64,000 bases of DNA. It comes from an uncultured Aliiroseovarius sp. (lineage in GTDB: Bacteria > Pseudomonadota > Alphaproteobacteria > Rhodobacterales > Rhodobacteraceae). The position numbers and the translations under genes are program-made. Below, piece after piece: positions 44,140 through 54,216 of this stretch. The notes beneath the pieces are model-generated. The model searched no databases, was not told the origin of the DNA, and saw only the letters and a list, made by a program, of their open reading frames with translations. The DNA is taken from contig NZ_CANMFT010000004.1 of NCBI RefSeq assembly GCF_947497285.1, positions 62,001 through 126,000 of the forward strand. The letters are read 5' to 3'. Position 1 is the stretch's first letter. Each line of letters begins with the position of its first letter.

Positions 44140-45684
44140 ATGAATAGAACACTAAAGGCAGCGGCGATCGCCGCACCGGCCGTTCTGGCAGCGACAGCGC
44201 CTGCACTGGCCCAATCCATCGACCAAAAGGTCAACGAAATCTTCGCGAACTCGACCGGATGGTTTGTGAACCTGATCTTCAGCCCGTTTCCCGGAACATC
44301 CTTCCCGTGGATCGTCGCTTGGCTGGTGATCGCAGCCACCATCTTTACGCTTTACTTCGGATTTATCCAGTTCCGTGCGTTTCCGCATTCAATCTCGCTG
44401 GTCAAGGGCGACTACTCCGACCCAGATGACGCAGGCGAGGTGAGCCACTTTCAGGCACTCGCAACCGCCTTGTCGGGCACGGTCGGGCTGGGCAACATCG
44501 CAGGTGTCGCCGTGGCCGTCGGCATCGGCGGGCCAGGTGCCACGTTCTGGATGATCCTTGCGGGTCTGATGGGCATGGCCTCCAAGTTCACCGAATGTAC
44601 GCTTGGTGTGAAATACCGCAACGAATACGAAGACGGCACCGTGTCCGGCGGCCCGATGTATTACATGACCAAGGGTTTCACCGAACGTGGCCTGCCTGCG
44701 GGCAAGTTCATGGCGGTGTTGTTCTCGATCTTCTGTATTCTTGGTGCGCTGGGCGGTGGAAACATGTTCCAAGCCAATCAGGCACATGCGCAGATCACCA
44801 ACGTGGTCGGAGACTTCCCAGGCTGGATCACCGGCATCGTCTTTGCCGCGATCGTTTTCGCGGTCATCATTGGCGGACTGAAATCCATCGCCAGCGTGAC
44901 CGAGAAGGTCGTGCCCTTCATGGGTGTTCTTTATGTGTTGACCGCGTTGGTCATCCTTTTGATGAACGCCAACATGATCGGCTGGGCGTTCGGTCAGATC
45001 TTCGCAGGTGCCTTCACCGGACTTGGCGTTGCTGGCGGTATGGTTGGCGCTCTGATCCAGGGTTTCAAACGGGCCGCGTTTTCGAACGAGGCGGGTGTTG
45101 GGTCGGCTGCGATTGCCCACTCGGCGGTGCGGACCAAGGAACCAATCACCGAGGGTTTTGTGTCCTTGCTTGAGCCGTTCATCGACACCGTCGTGATCTG
45201 CACCATGACCGCGCTTGTGATCATCATCACGGGCCAGTTGGTCAGCGACCCTGCAACGGGCCTGTATCTGCTGGACGAAGGCGGCGCGACCATCCAGACC
45301 ATTGATGGCAACAAAGGTGTGGCCCTGACCTCGGCGGCGTTCTCGTCATCCTTTGGTTGGTTCAAATACGTCCTTGCCATCGCGGTGATCCTGTTCGCAT
45401 TCTCGACCATGATCAGCTGGTCCTACTATGGCCTTAAGGCGTGGACCTTTCTGTTCGGCGAAGGCCACACGAAAGAGATCGTGTTCAAGGTGATTTTCTG
45501 CATCTTCGTGGTGATCGGTGCTTCGGCCAATCTTGGCCCGGTGATCGACTTCTCGGACGCGGCAATCTTTGCCATGGCGGTCGTAAACATCGTGGCGCTT
45601 TATTTCCTGATGCCGATCGTGAAAGGCGAACTCGACAGCTATCTGTCACGCCTCAAATCGGGTGAAATTCGGAAATTCGAATGA
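44140..45684 (+). CDS. AGCS family sodium:alanine symporter
   Basis: A 514-residue transporter with about 11 membrane helices. The AGCS signature GTVGLGNIAGVAVAVGIGGPGATFWM is present, followed by MASKFTECTLGVKYR, GGPMYYMTKGF and FKRAAFSNEAGVGSAAIAHSA. The N-terminus (about 1-26, ending APALAQS) looks like a cleavable signal peptide, uncommon for this family in other phyla. It imports alanine or glycine with sodium. The adjacent Lrp-type regulator fits amino acid-responsive control. A strong terminator follows. Confidence 0.93.
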   Translation: MNRTLKAAAIAAPAVLAATAPALAQSIDQKVNEIFANSTGWFVNLIFSPFPGTSFPWIVAWLVIAATIFTLYFGFIQFRAFPHSISLVKGDYSDPDDAGEVSHFQALATALSGTVGLGNIAGVAVAVGIGGPGATFWMILAGLMGMASKFTECTLGVKYRNEYEDGTVSGGPMYYMTKGFTERGLPAGKFMAVLFSIFCILGALGGGNMFQANQAHAQITNVVGDFPGWITGIVFAAIVFAVIIGGLKSIASVTEKVVPFMGVLYVLTALVILLMNANMIGWAFGQIFAGAFTGLGVAGGMVGALIQGFKRAAFSNEAGVGSAAIAHSAVRTKEPITEGFVSLLEPFIDTVVICTMTALVIIITGQLVSDPATGLYLLDEGGATIQTIDGNKGVALTSAAFSSSFGWFKYVLAIAVILFAFSTMISWSYYGLKAWTFLFGEGHTKEIVFKVIFCIFVVIGASANLGPVIDFSDAAIFAMAVVNIVALYFLMPIVKGELDSYLSRLKSGEIRKFE

Positions 45685-45718
45685 TCACCTCCTGATCGTT
45701 CAATCTGCTAGAAAAACC

Positions 45719-45752
45719 AGAGCCTCCGGCCCCGCCGGTGGCTCTTTCTTTT
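45719..45752 (+). terminator. Intrinsic terminator after the symporter gene
   Basis: AGAGCC-t-CCGGC-CCC-GCCGG-t-GGCTCT forms an 11-bp stem with one T-T mismatch and a 3-nt loop, followed by TTTCTTTT. It is a textbook rho-independent terminator for the Usp/symporter transcript. Confidence 0.9.
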
Positions 45753-45776
45753 GAAGACCGCGCGCTTTCGCATGCT

Positions 45777-46268
45777 TCAACCGGCTGAGAAGCTATAATA
45801 GTCCATCAGGTGTTGCTGATAGTCCCGGCGAGCGACTGTCACGCCGCTATGGGCCACAGCCGCCGTCGCCTTGGTCCAGAACCCCAATGCAGGGGTGTTT
45901 TCAACCAACACCCGCACCTGCCATTGTCCTGGATGGCACCTGACAGTCTGGTGAAACGCCTCGATGCCGACCGCCTTACCGCGAAAGGCGCGCAGGGTGA
46001 AAAACTGACCCATATCGAAGATCGCGTCGTCATCCGTTGCCACCCGCACCAGCGAAAACCCCGCAATTTGGTCGTCGGCATAGATGAAATAGGGCCAGTG
46101 GTCATCTCGCGCCCAATACGGTGTCAGCAAATCCTGCGGATAGGCAAACAACCCATTCGCACCCACCGGCCAGCGCATGAATTGGGACATATCATGCAGG
46201 TAAAGCTGGAACAGTCGCTCAAACGCCGAACGTTGGGCCTGTTCGATCGGCCTTAGGGAAATGGTCAT
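45777..46268 (-). CDS. GNAT-type N-acetyltransferase
   Basis: A 163-residue protein with a GNAT-like pattern: SLRPIEQAQRSAFERLFQLYLHDMSQF at the N-terminus, IAGFSLVRVA in the central strand, and MGQFFTLRAFRGKAVGIEAFHQTV in the region of the acetyl-CoA pyrophosphate loop (a weakly conserved R-x-x-G-x-G/A). ENTPALGFWTKA is the usual later helix. The substrate cannot be deduced. It lies between two terminators and is transcribed on its own from the minus strand. Confidence 0.8.
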   Translation of the reverse strand: MTISLRPIEQAQRSAFERLFQLYLHDMSQFMRWPVGANGLFAYPQDLLTPYWARDDHWPYFIYADDQIAGFSLVRVATDDDAIFDMGQFFTLRAFRGKAVGIEAFHQTVRCHPGQWQVRVLVENTPALGFWTKATAAVAHSGVTVARRDYQQHLMDYYSFSAG

Positions 46269-46311
46269 ACTAGTCGCCTTTCGGTTTCATCACGTGCAAC
46301 ACGCCAATGAA

Positions 46312-46335
46312 AAGGCACGCCCGAAAGCGTGCCTT
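46312..46335 (-). terminator. Terminator of the suc-lpdA operon
   Basis: A perfect 9-bp stem AAGGCACGC / GCGTGCCTT with a 6-nt loop lies 26 bp after the lpdA stop. On the minus strand it ends CCTTTTC. It separates the TCA operon from the acetyltransferase gene. Confidence 0.85.
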
Positions 46336-46360
46336 AAAGTCCACCGTCCGTATCGCGGCC

Positions 46361-47746
46361 TTAGGCGTGGATCGCGCCATCGCCGCAGGCCAGCGCCGCT
46401 TCGCGCACTGCTTCCGAGAAGGTCGGGTGGGCGTGGCAGGTGCGGGCCAGATCCTCGGCCGAGCCGCCGAATTCCATCAGCACGCAAGCCTCGTGGATCA
46501 ATTCGCCCGCTGCGGGGCCCATGATGTGGACACCCAGAACGCGGTCGGTGTCTTTATCGGCCAAGATTTTCACGAAACCCTCGCCTTGGAACACGGCTTT
46601 CGCACGACCATTGCCCATGAAGCTGAACTTGCCGACCTTATAGGCGCGGCCTTCTTTCTTCAGCTCTTCTTCGGTCTTGCCGACAGAGGCAACTTCCGGC
46701 GCGGTATAGACCACCCCCGGAATAACATCGTAATTCACGTGACCGGCCTGACCTGCGATGGCTTCTGCGGCGGCCATGCCTTCATCTTCGGCCTTGTGGG
46801 CCAGCATCGGGCCTTCGATGACGTCGCCAATGGCCCAGACGCCCGGTACCGAGGTTTTCCAATGGTCGGTCGCGATCTGACCCCGTTCGGTCATTTTCAC
46901 GCCCAGCGCGTCCAATCCCAAACCTTCGACATACGGACGGCGTCCGGTGGCAACCAGCACCACATCCGCGTCAATCGCGTGTTCGCTGTCATCCTTGTGC
47001 AGCTTGTAGTTCACGGTCGCCTTGGTTTTCTTGGCATCCACATTCTGAACAGCCGCACCCATGATAAAGCTCAGCCCCTGCTTTTTCAGCGCGCGCTGGA
47101 AGGTCTTGGCAAGGTCGCTGTCCATCCCCGGCGTGATCGCGTCAAGGAATTCAACGACCGTCACCTCGGCGCCCAGACGTGCATAGACCGACCCCATTTC
47201 CAGCCCGATCACACCTGCGCCGATCACAACCATTTTCTTTGGAACCTTCGGCAACTCAAGCGCCCCAGTGGAGGTCACGACGACCTTCTCGTCCACCTCG
47301 ACGCCCGGCAGGGTCGACGGCTCGGACCCGGAGGCAATCACGATGTTCTTCGCGTTGTGGACGTCGTCACCCACCTTGACCTGACCGGCGGCGGGGATCG
47401 ACGCCCAGCCCTTGATCCAGTCGACCTTGTTTTTCTTGAACAGGAACTCGATGCCCTTGGTGTTCTGACCGATGACGTCATCCTTATAGGCCAGCATCTG
47501 CTTCCAATCGACCGAGGGGGATTTCCCCTTCAGGCCCATCTTGGCGAAGTTGTGCTCGGCCTCGTGCAGGCTGTGGGAGGCGTGAAGCAGCGCCTTGGAC
47601 GGGATGCAGCCGACGTTCAGACAGGTGCCGCCCAGCGTCTCGCGCCCTTCGACACAGGCGGTTTTCAGGCCAAGTTGAGCGCACCGGATCGCGCAGACAT
47701 AGCCGCCCGGGCCACCGCCGATGATGATTACGTCATAGTCTGCCAT
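46361..47746 (-). CDS. lpdA: Dihydrolipoamide dehydrogenase (E3)
   Basis: A 461-residue flavoprotein disulfide reductase. FAD site [16 protein letters not shown], redox-active [16 protein letters not shown] (Cys-x4-Cys), NAD site [21 protein letters not shown], second FAD motif [20 protein letters not shown] and the catalytic His/Glu in [14 protein letters not shown] are all present. It reoxidises dihydrolipoamide of the 2-oxoglutarate dehydrogenase complex encoded upstream. ATG 47746 has AAGGA about 9 nt before it; the ATG at 47764 is in frame but less supported. It is the last gene of the suc-odh operon. Confidence 0.96.
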   Translation of the reverse strand: MADYDVIIIGGGPGGYVCAIRCAQLGLKTACVEGRETLGGTCLNVGCIPSKALLHASHSLHEAEHNFAKMGLKGKSPSVDWKQMLAYKDDVIGQNTKGIEFLFKKNKVDWIKGWASIPAAGQVKVGDDVHNAKNIVIASGSEPSTLPGVEVDEKVVVTSTGALELPKVPKKMVVIGAGVIGLEMGSVYARLGAEVTVVEFLDAITPGMDSDLAKTFQRALKKQGLSFIMGAAVQNVDAKKTKATVNYKLHKDDSEHAIDADVVLVATGRRPYVEGLGLDALGVKMTERGQIATDHWKTSVPGVWAIGDVIEGPMLAHKAEDEGMAAAEAIAGQAGHVNYDVIPGVVYTAPEVASVGKTEEELKKEGRAYKVGKFSFMGNGRAKAVFQGEGFVKILADKDTDRVLGVHIMGPAAGELIHEACVLMEFGGSAEDLARTCHAHPTFSEAVREAALACGDGAIHA

Positions 47747-47833
47747 GTGTCTCGTTCCTTTCATTTGGGGTCTGGGCGCGGCGCATGTCCGCCATCGTCC
47801 CGCTCACCCCGGAGCATTCTTGCCTAGTGATAT

Positions 47834-48223
47834 TCATATGAGCGCCGAGATCAACATCACGGTCGTCGCGATGAAACCCACGAACCAGATCAGCGAACGC
47901 CAAGGCGACCAGCCAAACAGGTATGCGGGAAGATACAAAAGCCGCGCGCCCAGATAGACATAGGCGCATGTTGCGGTCGTCGCCGTGGACTGACCCGATA
48001 GCGAGACCACAACCACGGCGGCGGTGAACAGGATCAACCCTTCGAAATGGTTGTTCATCGCCCGCTGCGCACGCCCCGCCTTGCCCGTCAGCTCCCGCGG
48101 CTTGTCACGGGGCGAGGCCGCGTATTTCGACCCCACCTGCATCTGCCCCAGCACGGAGTAGATGCAGAACTGGACCACTTGCAACAGGCCTGCGAGGGCG
48201 AGGATGGTGAGTTCGGGGGTCAT
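47834..48223 (-). CDS. MAPEG family membrane protein
   Basis: A 129-residue protein with four membrane helices. The segment AQRAMNNHFEGLILFTAAVVVV (about 53-74; RAMNNHFEGL is the family signature) identifies the MAPEG (membrane-associated eicosanoid/glutathione) superfamily. Bacterial members are mostly of unknown function and some bind glutathione. The start overlaps the preceding unknown gene (ATGA) and lpdA follows after 87 bp, so it sits inside the suc operon. Confidence 0.88.
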   Translation of the reverse strand: MTPELTILALAGLLQVVQFCIYSVLGQMQVGSKYAASPRDKPRELTGKAGRAQRAMNNHFEGLILFTAAVVVVSLSGQSTATTATCAYVYLGARLLYLPAYLFGWSPWRSLIWFVGFIATTVMLISALI

Positions 48224-48768
48224 GATACGGATTCTGCTTCGTCGCTAAGCGACTGAGTAATATCGGACAGCACAGTGCGTCCGACCAAGAACGCAAGTGC
48301 AGCGATCAAGAACACCAGAATTATCGTAAAGACGCCGTTGACGGCTTCGACCGGGTTAAAGATCCCCCAAATCAAGAATGCTGTTTGCATTACGATTGCA
48401 GATCCAAGAATGCCGCAGGTGATATCAAGTCGCAAATCCAGCGAGAGCAGCCTTCCAGCCTGCTCTTTGTTGTCGCTGAACACCAATCTGTTCACCGACT
48501 TGCGAATGTCGTTCTGCGATTTGCGCAGCATTTTCCAGAAAGACCACCGCCCGAACTGAACTAAGCATTCCCCAATAAAAACAGTGATTACAAGGCTGAA
48601 CGCAAAGTAATAAAACCCACTTATGGGGGCGTCGGACAAAAGAGTCGTATAACTGCTCGTAACGCCCGTTCCGCCGTCTTCGTCCACGTAGACCAGCATG
48701 CCCAATGGGCCACTTCCGAAGCCCATCAGGATCGCTGTTCTAGGGACAGAGCCGGGGATGTTCAGCAC
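48220..48768 (-). CDS. Unknown membrane protein inserted in the suc operon
   Basis: A 182-residue protein that I do not recognise. It has hydrophobic segments near 47-68, 113-133 and 142-165, and a basic loop between them (FWKMLRKSQNDIRKSVNRL). It starts at GTG 48768 with GGAG 8 nt upstream, 16 nt after the odhB stop, and overlaps the MAPEG start by 4 nt. The DNA is visibly more AT-rich than its neighbours. It may be a recent acquisition that kept the operon reading through. No function is proposed. Confidence 0.65.
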   Translation of the reverse strand: MLNIPGSVPRTAILMGFGSGPLGMLVYVDEDGGTGVTSSYTTLLSDAPISGFYYFAFSLVITVFIGECLVQFGRWSFWKMLRKSQNDIRKSVNRLVFSDNKEQAGRLLSLDLRLDITCGILGSAIVMQTAFLIWGIFNPVEAVNGVFTIILVFLIAALAFLVGRTVLSDITQSLSDEAESVS

Positions 48769-48784
48769 CTTGTCGGCTCCTTAC

Positions 48785-50284
48785 TTACAAATCCATCAAC
48801 AACCGGCGCGGATCCTCAAGCGCTTCTTTCACGCGCACAAGGAAGGTCACGGCGCCTTTGCCGTCCACGATCCGGTGGTCATAGGACAGCGCCAGATACA
48901 TCATCGGGCGGATCACGACCTCGCCGTTGATCGCCATCGGGCGGTCCTGGATTTTGTGCATGCCAAGGATACCCGATTGCGGCGGGTTCAGGATCGGCGA
49001 GGACATGAGCGAGCCATAGACACCACCGTTCGAGATGGTGAAGGTGCCGCCCTGCATTTCGTCCATCGAGAGCTTGCCGTCACGGGCGCGACGACCCTTT
49101 TCAGCAATCGCTTTTTCGATGGTGGCGAAAGACATTGCGTCCGCATCGTTGATCACCGGCACCACAAGACCCGTAGGGGTGCCCGCGGCGACGCCCATGT
49201 TCACGTAGTTTTTGTAAACGATGTCGGTGCCGTCAATCTCGGCGTTCACTTCCGGCACTTCTTTCAGCGCGTGACAGCAAGCTTTGGTGAAGAACGACAT
49301 GAAGCCCAGACGCACGCCGTGTTTTTTCTCAAACTCGGCTTTGTATTCGTTGCGCAGCGCCATCACCTCGGTCATGTCGACCTCGTTATAGGTGGTCAGC
49401 ATGGCGGCGGTGTTCTGGCTGTCTTTCAGACGGCGCGCGATGGTTTGGCGCAGGCGCGTCATCTTCACACGTTCTTCGCGGGCCGGGTCCCCAGCAGCGC
49501 GCGGTGCAGCGGGCGCGGCAGCGGGCGCAGGGGCAGCTTTCGGTGCGGCCACGGCGGCAGCAACGTCATGCTTCATCACGCGACCATCGCGGCCCGTGCC
49601 TTGCACGTCGCCCGGCTTCAAACCGGCTTCTGCCATGGCTTTCTTGGCCGAGGGCGCGTCTTCGACATCCTTGCCAGCGGTCGCAGCCGAAGACGCGGCA
49701 GCGGGTGCGCTGGCGGCGGGTGCGGCGGCGGCACCAGCGCCCGACGACAGAACAGCAAGCTTGGCCGAGGCATCAACCGTGGTCCCTTCGGCGGCGAGGA
49801 TCTCGGTCAGCACACCTGCGGCAGGTGCAGGCACTTCGACCGAAACCTTGTCGGTTTCAAGTTCGCACAGCATTTCATCTTGCGCGACGGTGTCGCCGAC
49901 TTGCTTGAACCAGCTGGACACAGTGGCCTCGGTCACGCTTTCGCCAAGGCTGGGGACCATCACGTCTACGGCCTGACCTTCGCCACCTGATGCAGCGGGG
50001 GCCGCTTCGGCCTTCGGCTTCGCAGCAGGCGCGGGGGCGGCCCCTTCGCCTTCACCGATGGTTGCCAGAAGCGCGTCAACGCCTACGGTTTCCCCTTCGG
50101 CAGCGACAATTTCGCCCATCGTGCCAGCGGCAGGCGATGGCACTTCGACGGTCACTTTATCGGTTTCAAGCTCGCAGAGCATTTCATCGACCGCGACCGC
50201 ATCGCCCGGCTTCTTGAACCAAGTGGCGACGGTGGCTTCGGTGACGCTTTCACCCAGTGTGGGGACCCTTACTTCAATGCTCAT
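48785..50284 (-). CDS. sucB: Dihydrolipoamide succinyltransferase (E2) with two lipoyl domains
   Basis: A 499-residue E2o. Two lipoyl domains are present, with the lipoylated lysines at about 43 (ETDKVTVEV) and 146 (ETDKVSVEV), joined by Ala/Pro-rich linkers. A peripheral-subunit-binding domain ([25 protein letters not shown], about 213-237) and a catalytic domain with [12 protein letters not shown] follow. Enterobacterial E2o has only one lipoyl domain. It transfers succinyl groups to CoA within the 2-oxoglutarate dehydrogenase complex. It is separated from sucA by 3 nt. Confidence 0.95.
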   Translation of the reverse strand: MSIEVRVPTLGESVTEATVATWFKKPGDAVAVDEMLCELETDKVTVEVPSPAAGTMGEIVAAEGETVGVDALLATIGEGEGAAPAPAAKPKAEAAPAASGGEGQAVDVMVPSLGESVTEATVSSWFKQVGDTVAQDEMLCELETDKVSVEVPAPAAGVLTEILAAEGTTVDASAKLAVLSSGAGAAAAPAASAPAAASSAATAGKDVEDAPSAKKAMAEAGLKPGDVQGTGRDGRVMKHDVAAAVAAPKAAPAPAAAPAAPRAAGDPAREERVKMTRLRQTIARRLKDSQNTAAMLTTYNEVDMTEVMALRNEYKAEFEKKHGVRLGFMSFFTKACCHALKEVPEVNAEIDGTDIVYKNYVNMGVAAGTPTGLVVPVINDADAMSFATIEKAIAEKGRRARDGKLSMDEMQGGTFTISNGGVYGSLMSSPILNPPQSGILGMHKIQDRPMAINGEVVIRPMMYLALSYDHRIVDGKGAVTFLVRVKEALEDPRRLLMDL

Positions 50285-50287
50285 GGC

Positions 50288-53266
50288 TTATTTCCCTTCC
50301 ATGTTCAGCGCCGCGTCCACGAGCGCCTCTTGTTGTGCTTTGTGCGTTGAGGCCAGACCGGTTGCGGGCGACGCCGCAGCAGGGCGCCCCACATAGTCGG
50401 GGCGCGTATGCTTGGCCCCGATCCGGGTCAGCACCCATTCGATATTCGGTTCAACGAAGGTCCAGGCGCCCTGGTTCTTGGGCTCTTCCTGACACCAGAC
50501 GATTTCGGCCCCTTTGAAGCGTTCCAGTTCCTTCACCAGCGACATAGCGGGGAAGGGATAGAACTGCTCAAGCCGCAGCAGATAGACGTCTGTGATCCCG
50601 CGGCGGTCGCGTTCTTCCAGCAGGTCGTAATAGACCTTGCCCGAACACATCACGACGCGCTTGATCTTCTTGTCCGTGACCAGCTTGGCCTCGGACCGGC
50701 CCGTGCCGTTGTCGCGGTCGCCATCGTCCCACAGCACGCGGTGGAAGCTGGAGCCTTCGGTGAAGTCTTTCGCGTCCGACACCGCCAGCTTGTGACGCAA
50801 AAGCGATTTCGGCGTCATCAGGATCAGCGGTTTGCGATAGCCGCGATGAAGCTGGCGGCGCAGGATGTGGAAATAGTTGGCGGGCGTGGTGCAGTTGGCC
50901 ACGATCCAGTTATCGCCCCCGCACATTTGCAGGAAACGTTCCAGACGGGCCGAGCTGTGTTCCGGCCCCTGCCCTTCGAAGCCATGCGGCAGAAGGACGG
51001 TCAGACCGGACATGCGCAGCCATTTGCTTTCGCCCGAGCTGATGAACTGGTCAAACATGATCTGCGCGCCGTTGGCGAAGTCGCCAAACTGCGCCTCCCA
51101 CATGACCAGCGCGTTGGGTTCGGCCAGCGAATAGCCATATTCGAACCCCAGCACCGCGTATTCCGACAGCATCGAGTCGATGACTTCGTAACGTGCCTGG
51201 CCTTCGCGGATGTTGTTGAGCGGATAGTAACGCTCTTCCGTGTCCTGGTTGATCAGGCCGGAGTGACGCTGGCTGAACGTGCCGCGTGTGGCGTCCTGCC
51301 CTGACAGGCGCACCGGGAACCCTTCGGTCACAAGCGAGCCGAACGCGATGGCCTCGCCGGTTGCCCAGTCGAACCCGGACCCGGTTTCGAACATCTCTTT
51401 CTTGGCGTCCAGAAGGCGACCCACGGTTTTGTGCAGTGGGAAACCCTCGGGCGCCGTGGTCAGGGCTTTCCCGACCTCAGCCAGAGTTTCTGACGAAATC
51501 TCGGTCTTGCCTCGCTGATATTCGTCGCTTTCCTTGTCCAGATGCGACCAGCGCCCGTCCAACCAATCGGCCTTGTTGGGTTTGTAGTCTTTCCCAGCCT
51601 CGAACTCTTCGTTCATCTTGGCCTGAAAAGCGGCTTTCATATCTTCGATCTCGCCCGCCGGAATCAATCCGTCCTTCACCAGACGATCCGTATAGATCTG
51701 AAGCGTCGTCGGGTGCTTTTTGATCCGCTTATACATCAGCGGGTTGGTGAACATCGGCTCGTCGCCTTCGTTGTGACCAAACCGGCGATAGCAGAAGATG
51801 TCCAGAACCACGTCCTTGTGGAATTTCTGACGGAACTCGGTCGCGACACGCGCGGCGTGCACCACAGCTTCGGGATCATCGCCGTTCACATGGAAGATCG
51901 GCGCTTCCACCATCAATGCGATATCCGTCGGGTAAGGCGACGAACGCGAGAAATGCGGCGCGGTGGTAAAGCCGATCTGGTTGTTGACCACGATATGCAT
52001 GGTGCCGCCGGTTTTGTGCCCGACCAGACCGGAAAGACCAAAGCCTTCGGCCACGACACCCTGACCGGCAAACGCCGCATCACCGTGAAGCAGGATCGGC
52101 AGAACCTGATCGCGGTCCTTGTCATTCATCTGCTCTTGCTTGGCGCGCACTTTCCCCAGAACAACGGGGTTCACGGCCTCAAGGTGGGATGGGTTGGCGG
52201 TCAAGCTCAGGTGCACGATATTGCCGTCAAACTCGCGGTCCGAACTGGCGCCAAGGTGGTATTTCACATCGCCCGAGCCGTCGACCTCTTCCGGTTTGAA
52301 GCTGCCACCCTGAAATTCGTTGAAGATGGCGCGATAAGGCTTTTGCAGCACATTGGCCAGCACAGACAGACGCCCGCGGTGGGGCATGCCCATCACGATG
52401 TCTTTCAGGCCAAGCTGCCCGCCGCGCTTGATGATCTGTTCCATTGCGGGGATCAGCGCCTCGCCACCGTCCAGACCAAACCGCTTAGTGCCCATGTATT
52501 TGACATGCAGGAATTTCTCGAACCCTTCGGCCTCGACCAGCTTGTTCAGGATCGCTTTGCGGCCCTCGCGAGTGAACTTGATCTCGCGGTCAAACCCTTC
52601 GATCCGCTCTTTCAGCCATGCCGACTGAACGGGGTCCGAGATATGCATGTATTGCAGTGCAAACGTGCCGCAATATGTGCTTTTCACAATCGCCAAGATG
52701 TGCCGCATCGAGGCGACTTCAAGCCCCAGCACATTGTCGATGAAGATCGGGCGATCCATATCAGCTTCTGTGAACCCGTAGGAGGCTGGATCAAGCTCGG
52801 GGTGATCGCTGTCCTCTCGCATGCCCAGCGGGTCAAGATTGGCGGCCAGATGGCCCCGGATCCGGTAAGCCCGGATGATCATCAGGGCGCGAATGCTGTC
52901 CAGCACGGCGCGTTTGATCTGATCGTCCGACAGCTGAACACCCTTCTCGGCCGCCTTCGCTTCGATCTTTTTGCCCGCAGATTTGGCTTCGGCCACCGGT
53001 TCTTCGGGCCACTGGCCATCCAACCCGTGCACCCGATCGCCGGTCGGCATCGGCGGCCAGTCACTACGCGACCATGACGGCCCAGCCGCTTCGGCGGTTA
53101 CATCACCGCCGTCATCGCCAAGCTCGGTAAAAAACGCTTGCCACGCAGCATCGACCGCATTGGGGTCGCGCGCATATTGGGCGTAAAGCTGTTCTAGATA
53201 CTCAGCATTGTGGCCTTGCATGAAGCTTGAGGCATGGAAAAGGTCGTTCGGGCTCTGATCCGTCAT
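50288..53266 (-). CDS. sucA: 2-oxoglutarate dehydrogenase E1 component
   Basis: A 992-residue thiamine-diphosphate enzyme. It has the N-terminal E2-binding segment (LEQLYAQYARDPNAVDAAWQAFF), the ThDP/Mg region GMPHRGRLSVLANVL and HGDAAFAGQGVVAE, substrate-site histidines in SRHSGLINQDTEERYYPLNN-type sequence, and the C-terminal YYDLLEERDRRG...YPFPA. It decarboxylates 2-oxoglutarate and passes the succinyl group to E2. Spacing to sucD is 61 nt and to sucB 3 nt, in the order sucC-sucD-sucA-sucB-...-lpdA. Confidence 0.97.
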   Translation of the reverse strand: MTDQSPNDLFHASSFMQGHNAEYLEQLYAQYARDPNAVDAAWQAFFTELGDDGGDVTAEAAGPSWSRSDWPPMPTGDRVHGLDGQWPEEPVAEAKSAGKKIEAKAAEKGVQLSDDQIKRAVLDSIRALMIIRAYRIRGHLAANLDPLGMREDSDHPELDPASYGFTEADMDRPIFIDNVLGLEVASMRHILAIVKSTYCGTFALQYMHISDPVQSAWLKERIEGFDREIKFTREGRKAILNKLVEAEGFEKFLHVKYMGTKRFGLDGGEALIPAMEQIIKRGGQLGLKDIVMGMPHRGRLSVLANVLQKPYRAIFNEFQGGSFKPEEVDGSGDVKYHLGASSDREFDGNIVHLSLTANPSHLEAVNPVVLGKVRAKQEQMNDKDRDQVLPILLHGDAAFAGQGVVAEGFGLSGLVGHKTGGTMHIVVNNQIGFTTAPHFSRSSPYPTDIALMVEAPIFHVNGDDPEAVVHAARVATEFRQKFHKDVVLDIFCYRRFGHNEGDEPMFTNPLMYKRIKKHPTTLQIYTDRLVKDGLIPAGEIEDMKAAFQAKMNEEFEAGKDYKPNKADWLDGRWSHLDKESDEYQRGKTEISSETLAEVGKALTTAPEGFPLHKTVGRLLDAKKEMFETGSGFDWATGEAIAFGSLVTEGFPVRLSGQDATRGTFSQRHSGLINQDTEERYYPLNNIREGQARYEVIDSMLSEYAVLGFEYGYSLAEPNALVMWEAQFGDFANGAQIMFDQFISSGESKWLRMSGLTVLLPHGFEGQGPEHSSARLERFLQMCGGDNWIVANCTTPANYFHILRRQLHRGYRKPLILMTPKSLLRHKLAVSDAKDFTEGSSFHRVLWDDGDRDNGTGRSEAKLVTDKKIKRVVMCSGKVYYDLLEERDRRGITDVYLLRLEQFYPFPAMSLVKELERFKGAEIVWCQEEPKNQGAWTFVEPNIEWVLTRIGAKHTRPDYVGRPAAASPATGLASTHKAQQEALVDAALNMEGK

Positions 53267-53327
53267 GGGGTCACCTGAAAATTGGTAAACGCGCGCCCCG
53301 GGAAATGGGGCGCGCGAAGTGCTTTAC

Positions 53328-54212
53328 TTATTTGCCGATCGCTTCCAGCACGGCCTCGCCCAGTGTGGCGGGGCTATCGGCAACCACGATACCAGCGGCA
53401 CGCATAGCTTCGATCTTATCTTCGGCACCGCCTTTACCACCAGCAACGATGGCACCAGCGTGGCCCATCCGACGACCCGGAGGCGCCGTGCGGCCCGCGA
53501 TGAAGCCAGCAACCGGCTTCCAGCGGCCTTTCTTCTTCTGTTCGGCCAGAAATTCAGCCGCTTCTTCTTCAGCCGAGCCACCGATTTCACCGATCATGAT
53601 GATCGACTGCGTCTCGTCGTCGTCCAGGAACATGTCCAAAACGTCGATATGCTCGGTGCCTTTGATGGGGTCGCCCCCGATGCCGACAGCGGTCGACTGG
53701 CCCAGACCGATATCCGAGGTCTGCTTCACAGCCTCATAGGTCAAAGTGCCGGAGCGCGACACAACACCGACCGAGCCACGCTTGTGGATATGGCCGGGCA
53801 TGATGCCGATTTTACAAGCGTCGGGCGTGATGACACCGGGGCAGTTCGGGCCAATGAGGCGGCTTTTCGAGCCGTCCAGCGCACGCTGAACGCGCATCAT
53901 GTCCAGCACGGGAATGCCTTCGGTGATACAGACGATCAGTTCCATCTGCGCGTCGATCGCTTCAAGGATCGAGTCCGCTGCGAAGGGCGGCGGCACGTAG
54001 ATCACGGAAGCGTTGGCTTCAGTGACGTGCTTTGCCTCGTGTACCGAGTTAAAGACCGGAAGATCCAGATGCGTCTGCCCACCTTTGCCCGGCGTCACAC
54101 CGCCGACCATCTTGGTGCCATACGCAATGGCCTGTTCCGAGTGAAAGGTGCCCTGCGAGCCGGTAAAGCCCTGACAGATTACCTTGGTATTTTCGTCGAT
54201 AAGGACTGCCAT
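53328..54212 (-). CDS. sucD: Succinyl-CoA synthetase alpha subunit
   Basis: A 294-residue protein. CoA-binding [29 protein letters not shown] is at the N-terminus. [16 protein letters not shown] and the phosphorylated His of [16 protein letters not shown] (about 246) complete the ligand grasp of SucD. With SucC it converts succinyl-CoA to succinate with formation of ATP or GTP. It starts 4 nt after the sucC stop. Confidence 0.97.
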   Translation of the reverse strand: MAVLIDENTKVICQGFTGSQGTFHSEQAIAYGTKMVGGVTPGKGGQTHLDLPVFNSVHEAKHVTEANASVIYVPPPFAADSILEAIDAQMELIVCITEGIPVLDMMRVQRALDGSKSRLIGPNCPGVITPDACKIGIMPGHIHKRGSVGVVSRSGTLTYEAVKQTSDIGLGQSTAVGIGGDPIKGTEHIDVLDMFLDDDETQSIIMIGEIGGSAEEEAAEFLAEQKKKGRWKPVAGFIAGRTAPPGRRMGHAGAIVAGGKGGAEDKIEAMRAAGIVVADSPATLGEAVLEAIGK

Positions 54213-54216
54213 TGTC

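Noticed and set aside
46307-47827. 506-residue open frame antisense to lpdA
   Set aside because: Composition shadow of lpdA; no family signature and it would run through the operon terminator.
51542-53077. 511-residue open frame antisense to sucA
   Set aside because: Shadow of the conserved E1 gene without any supporting motif.
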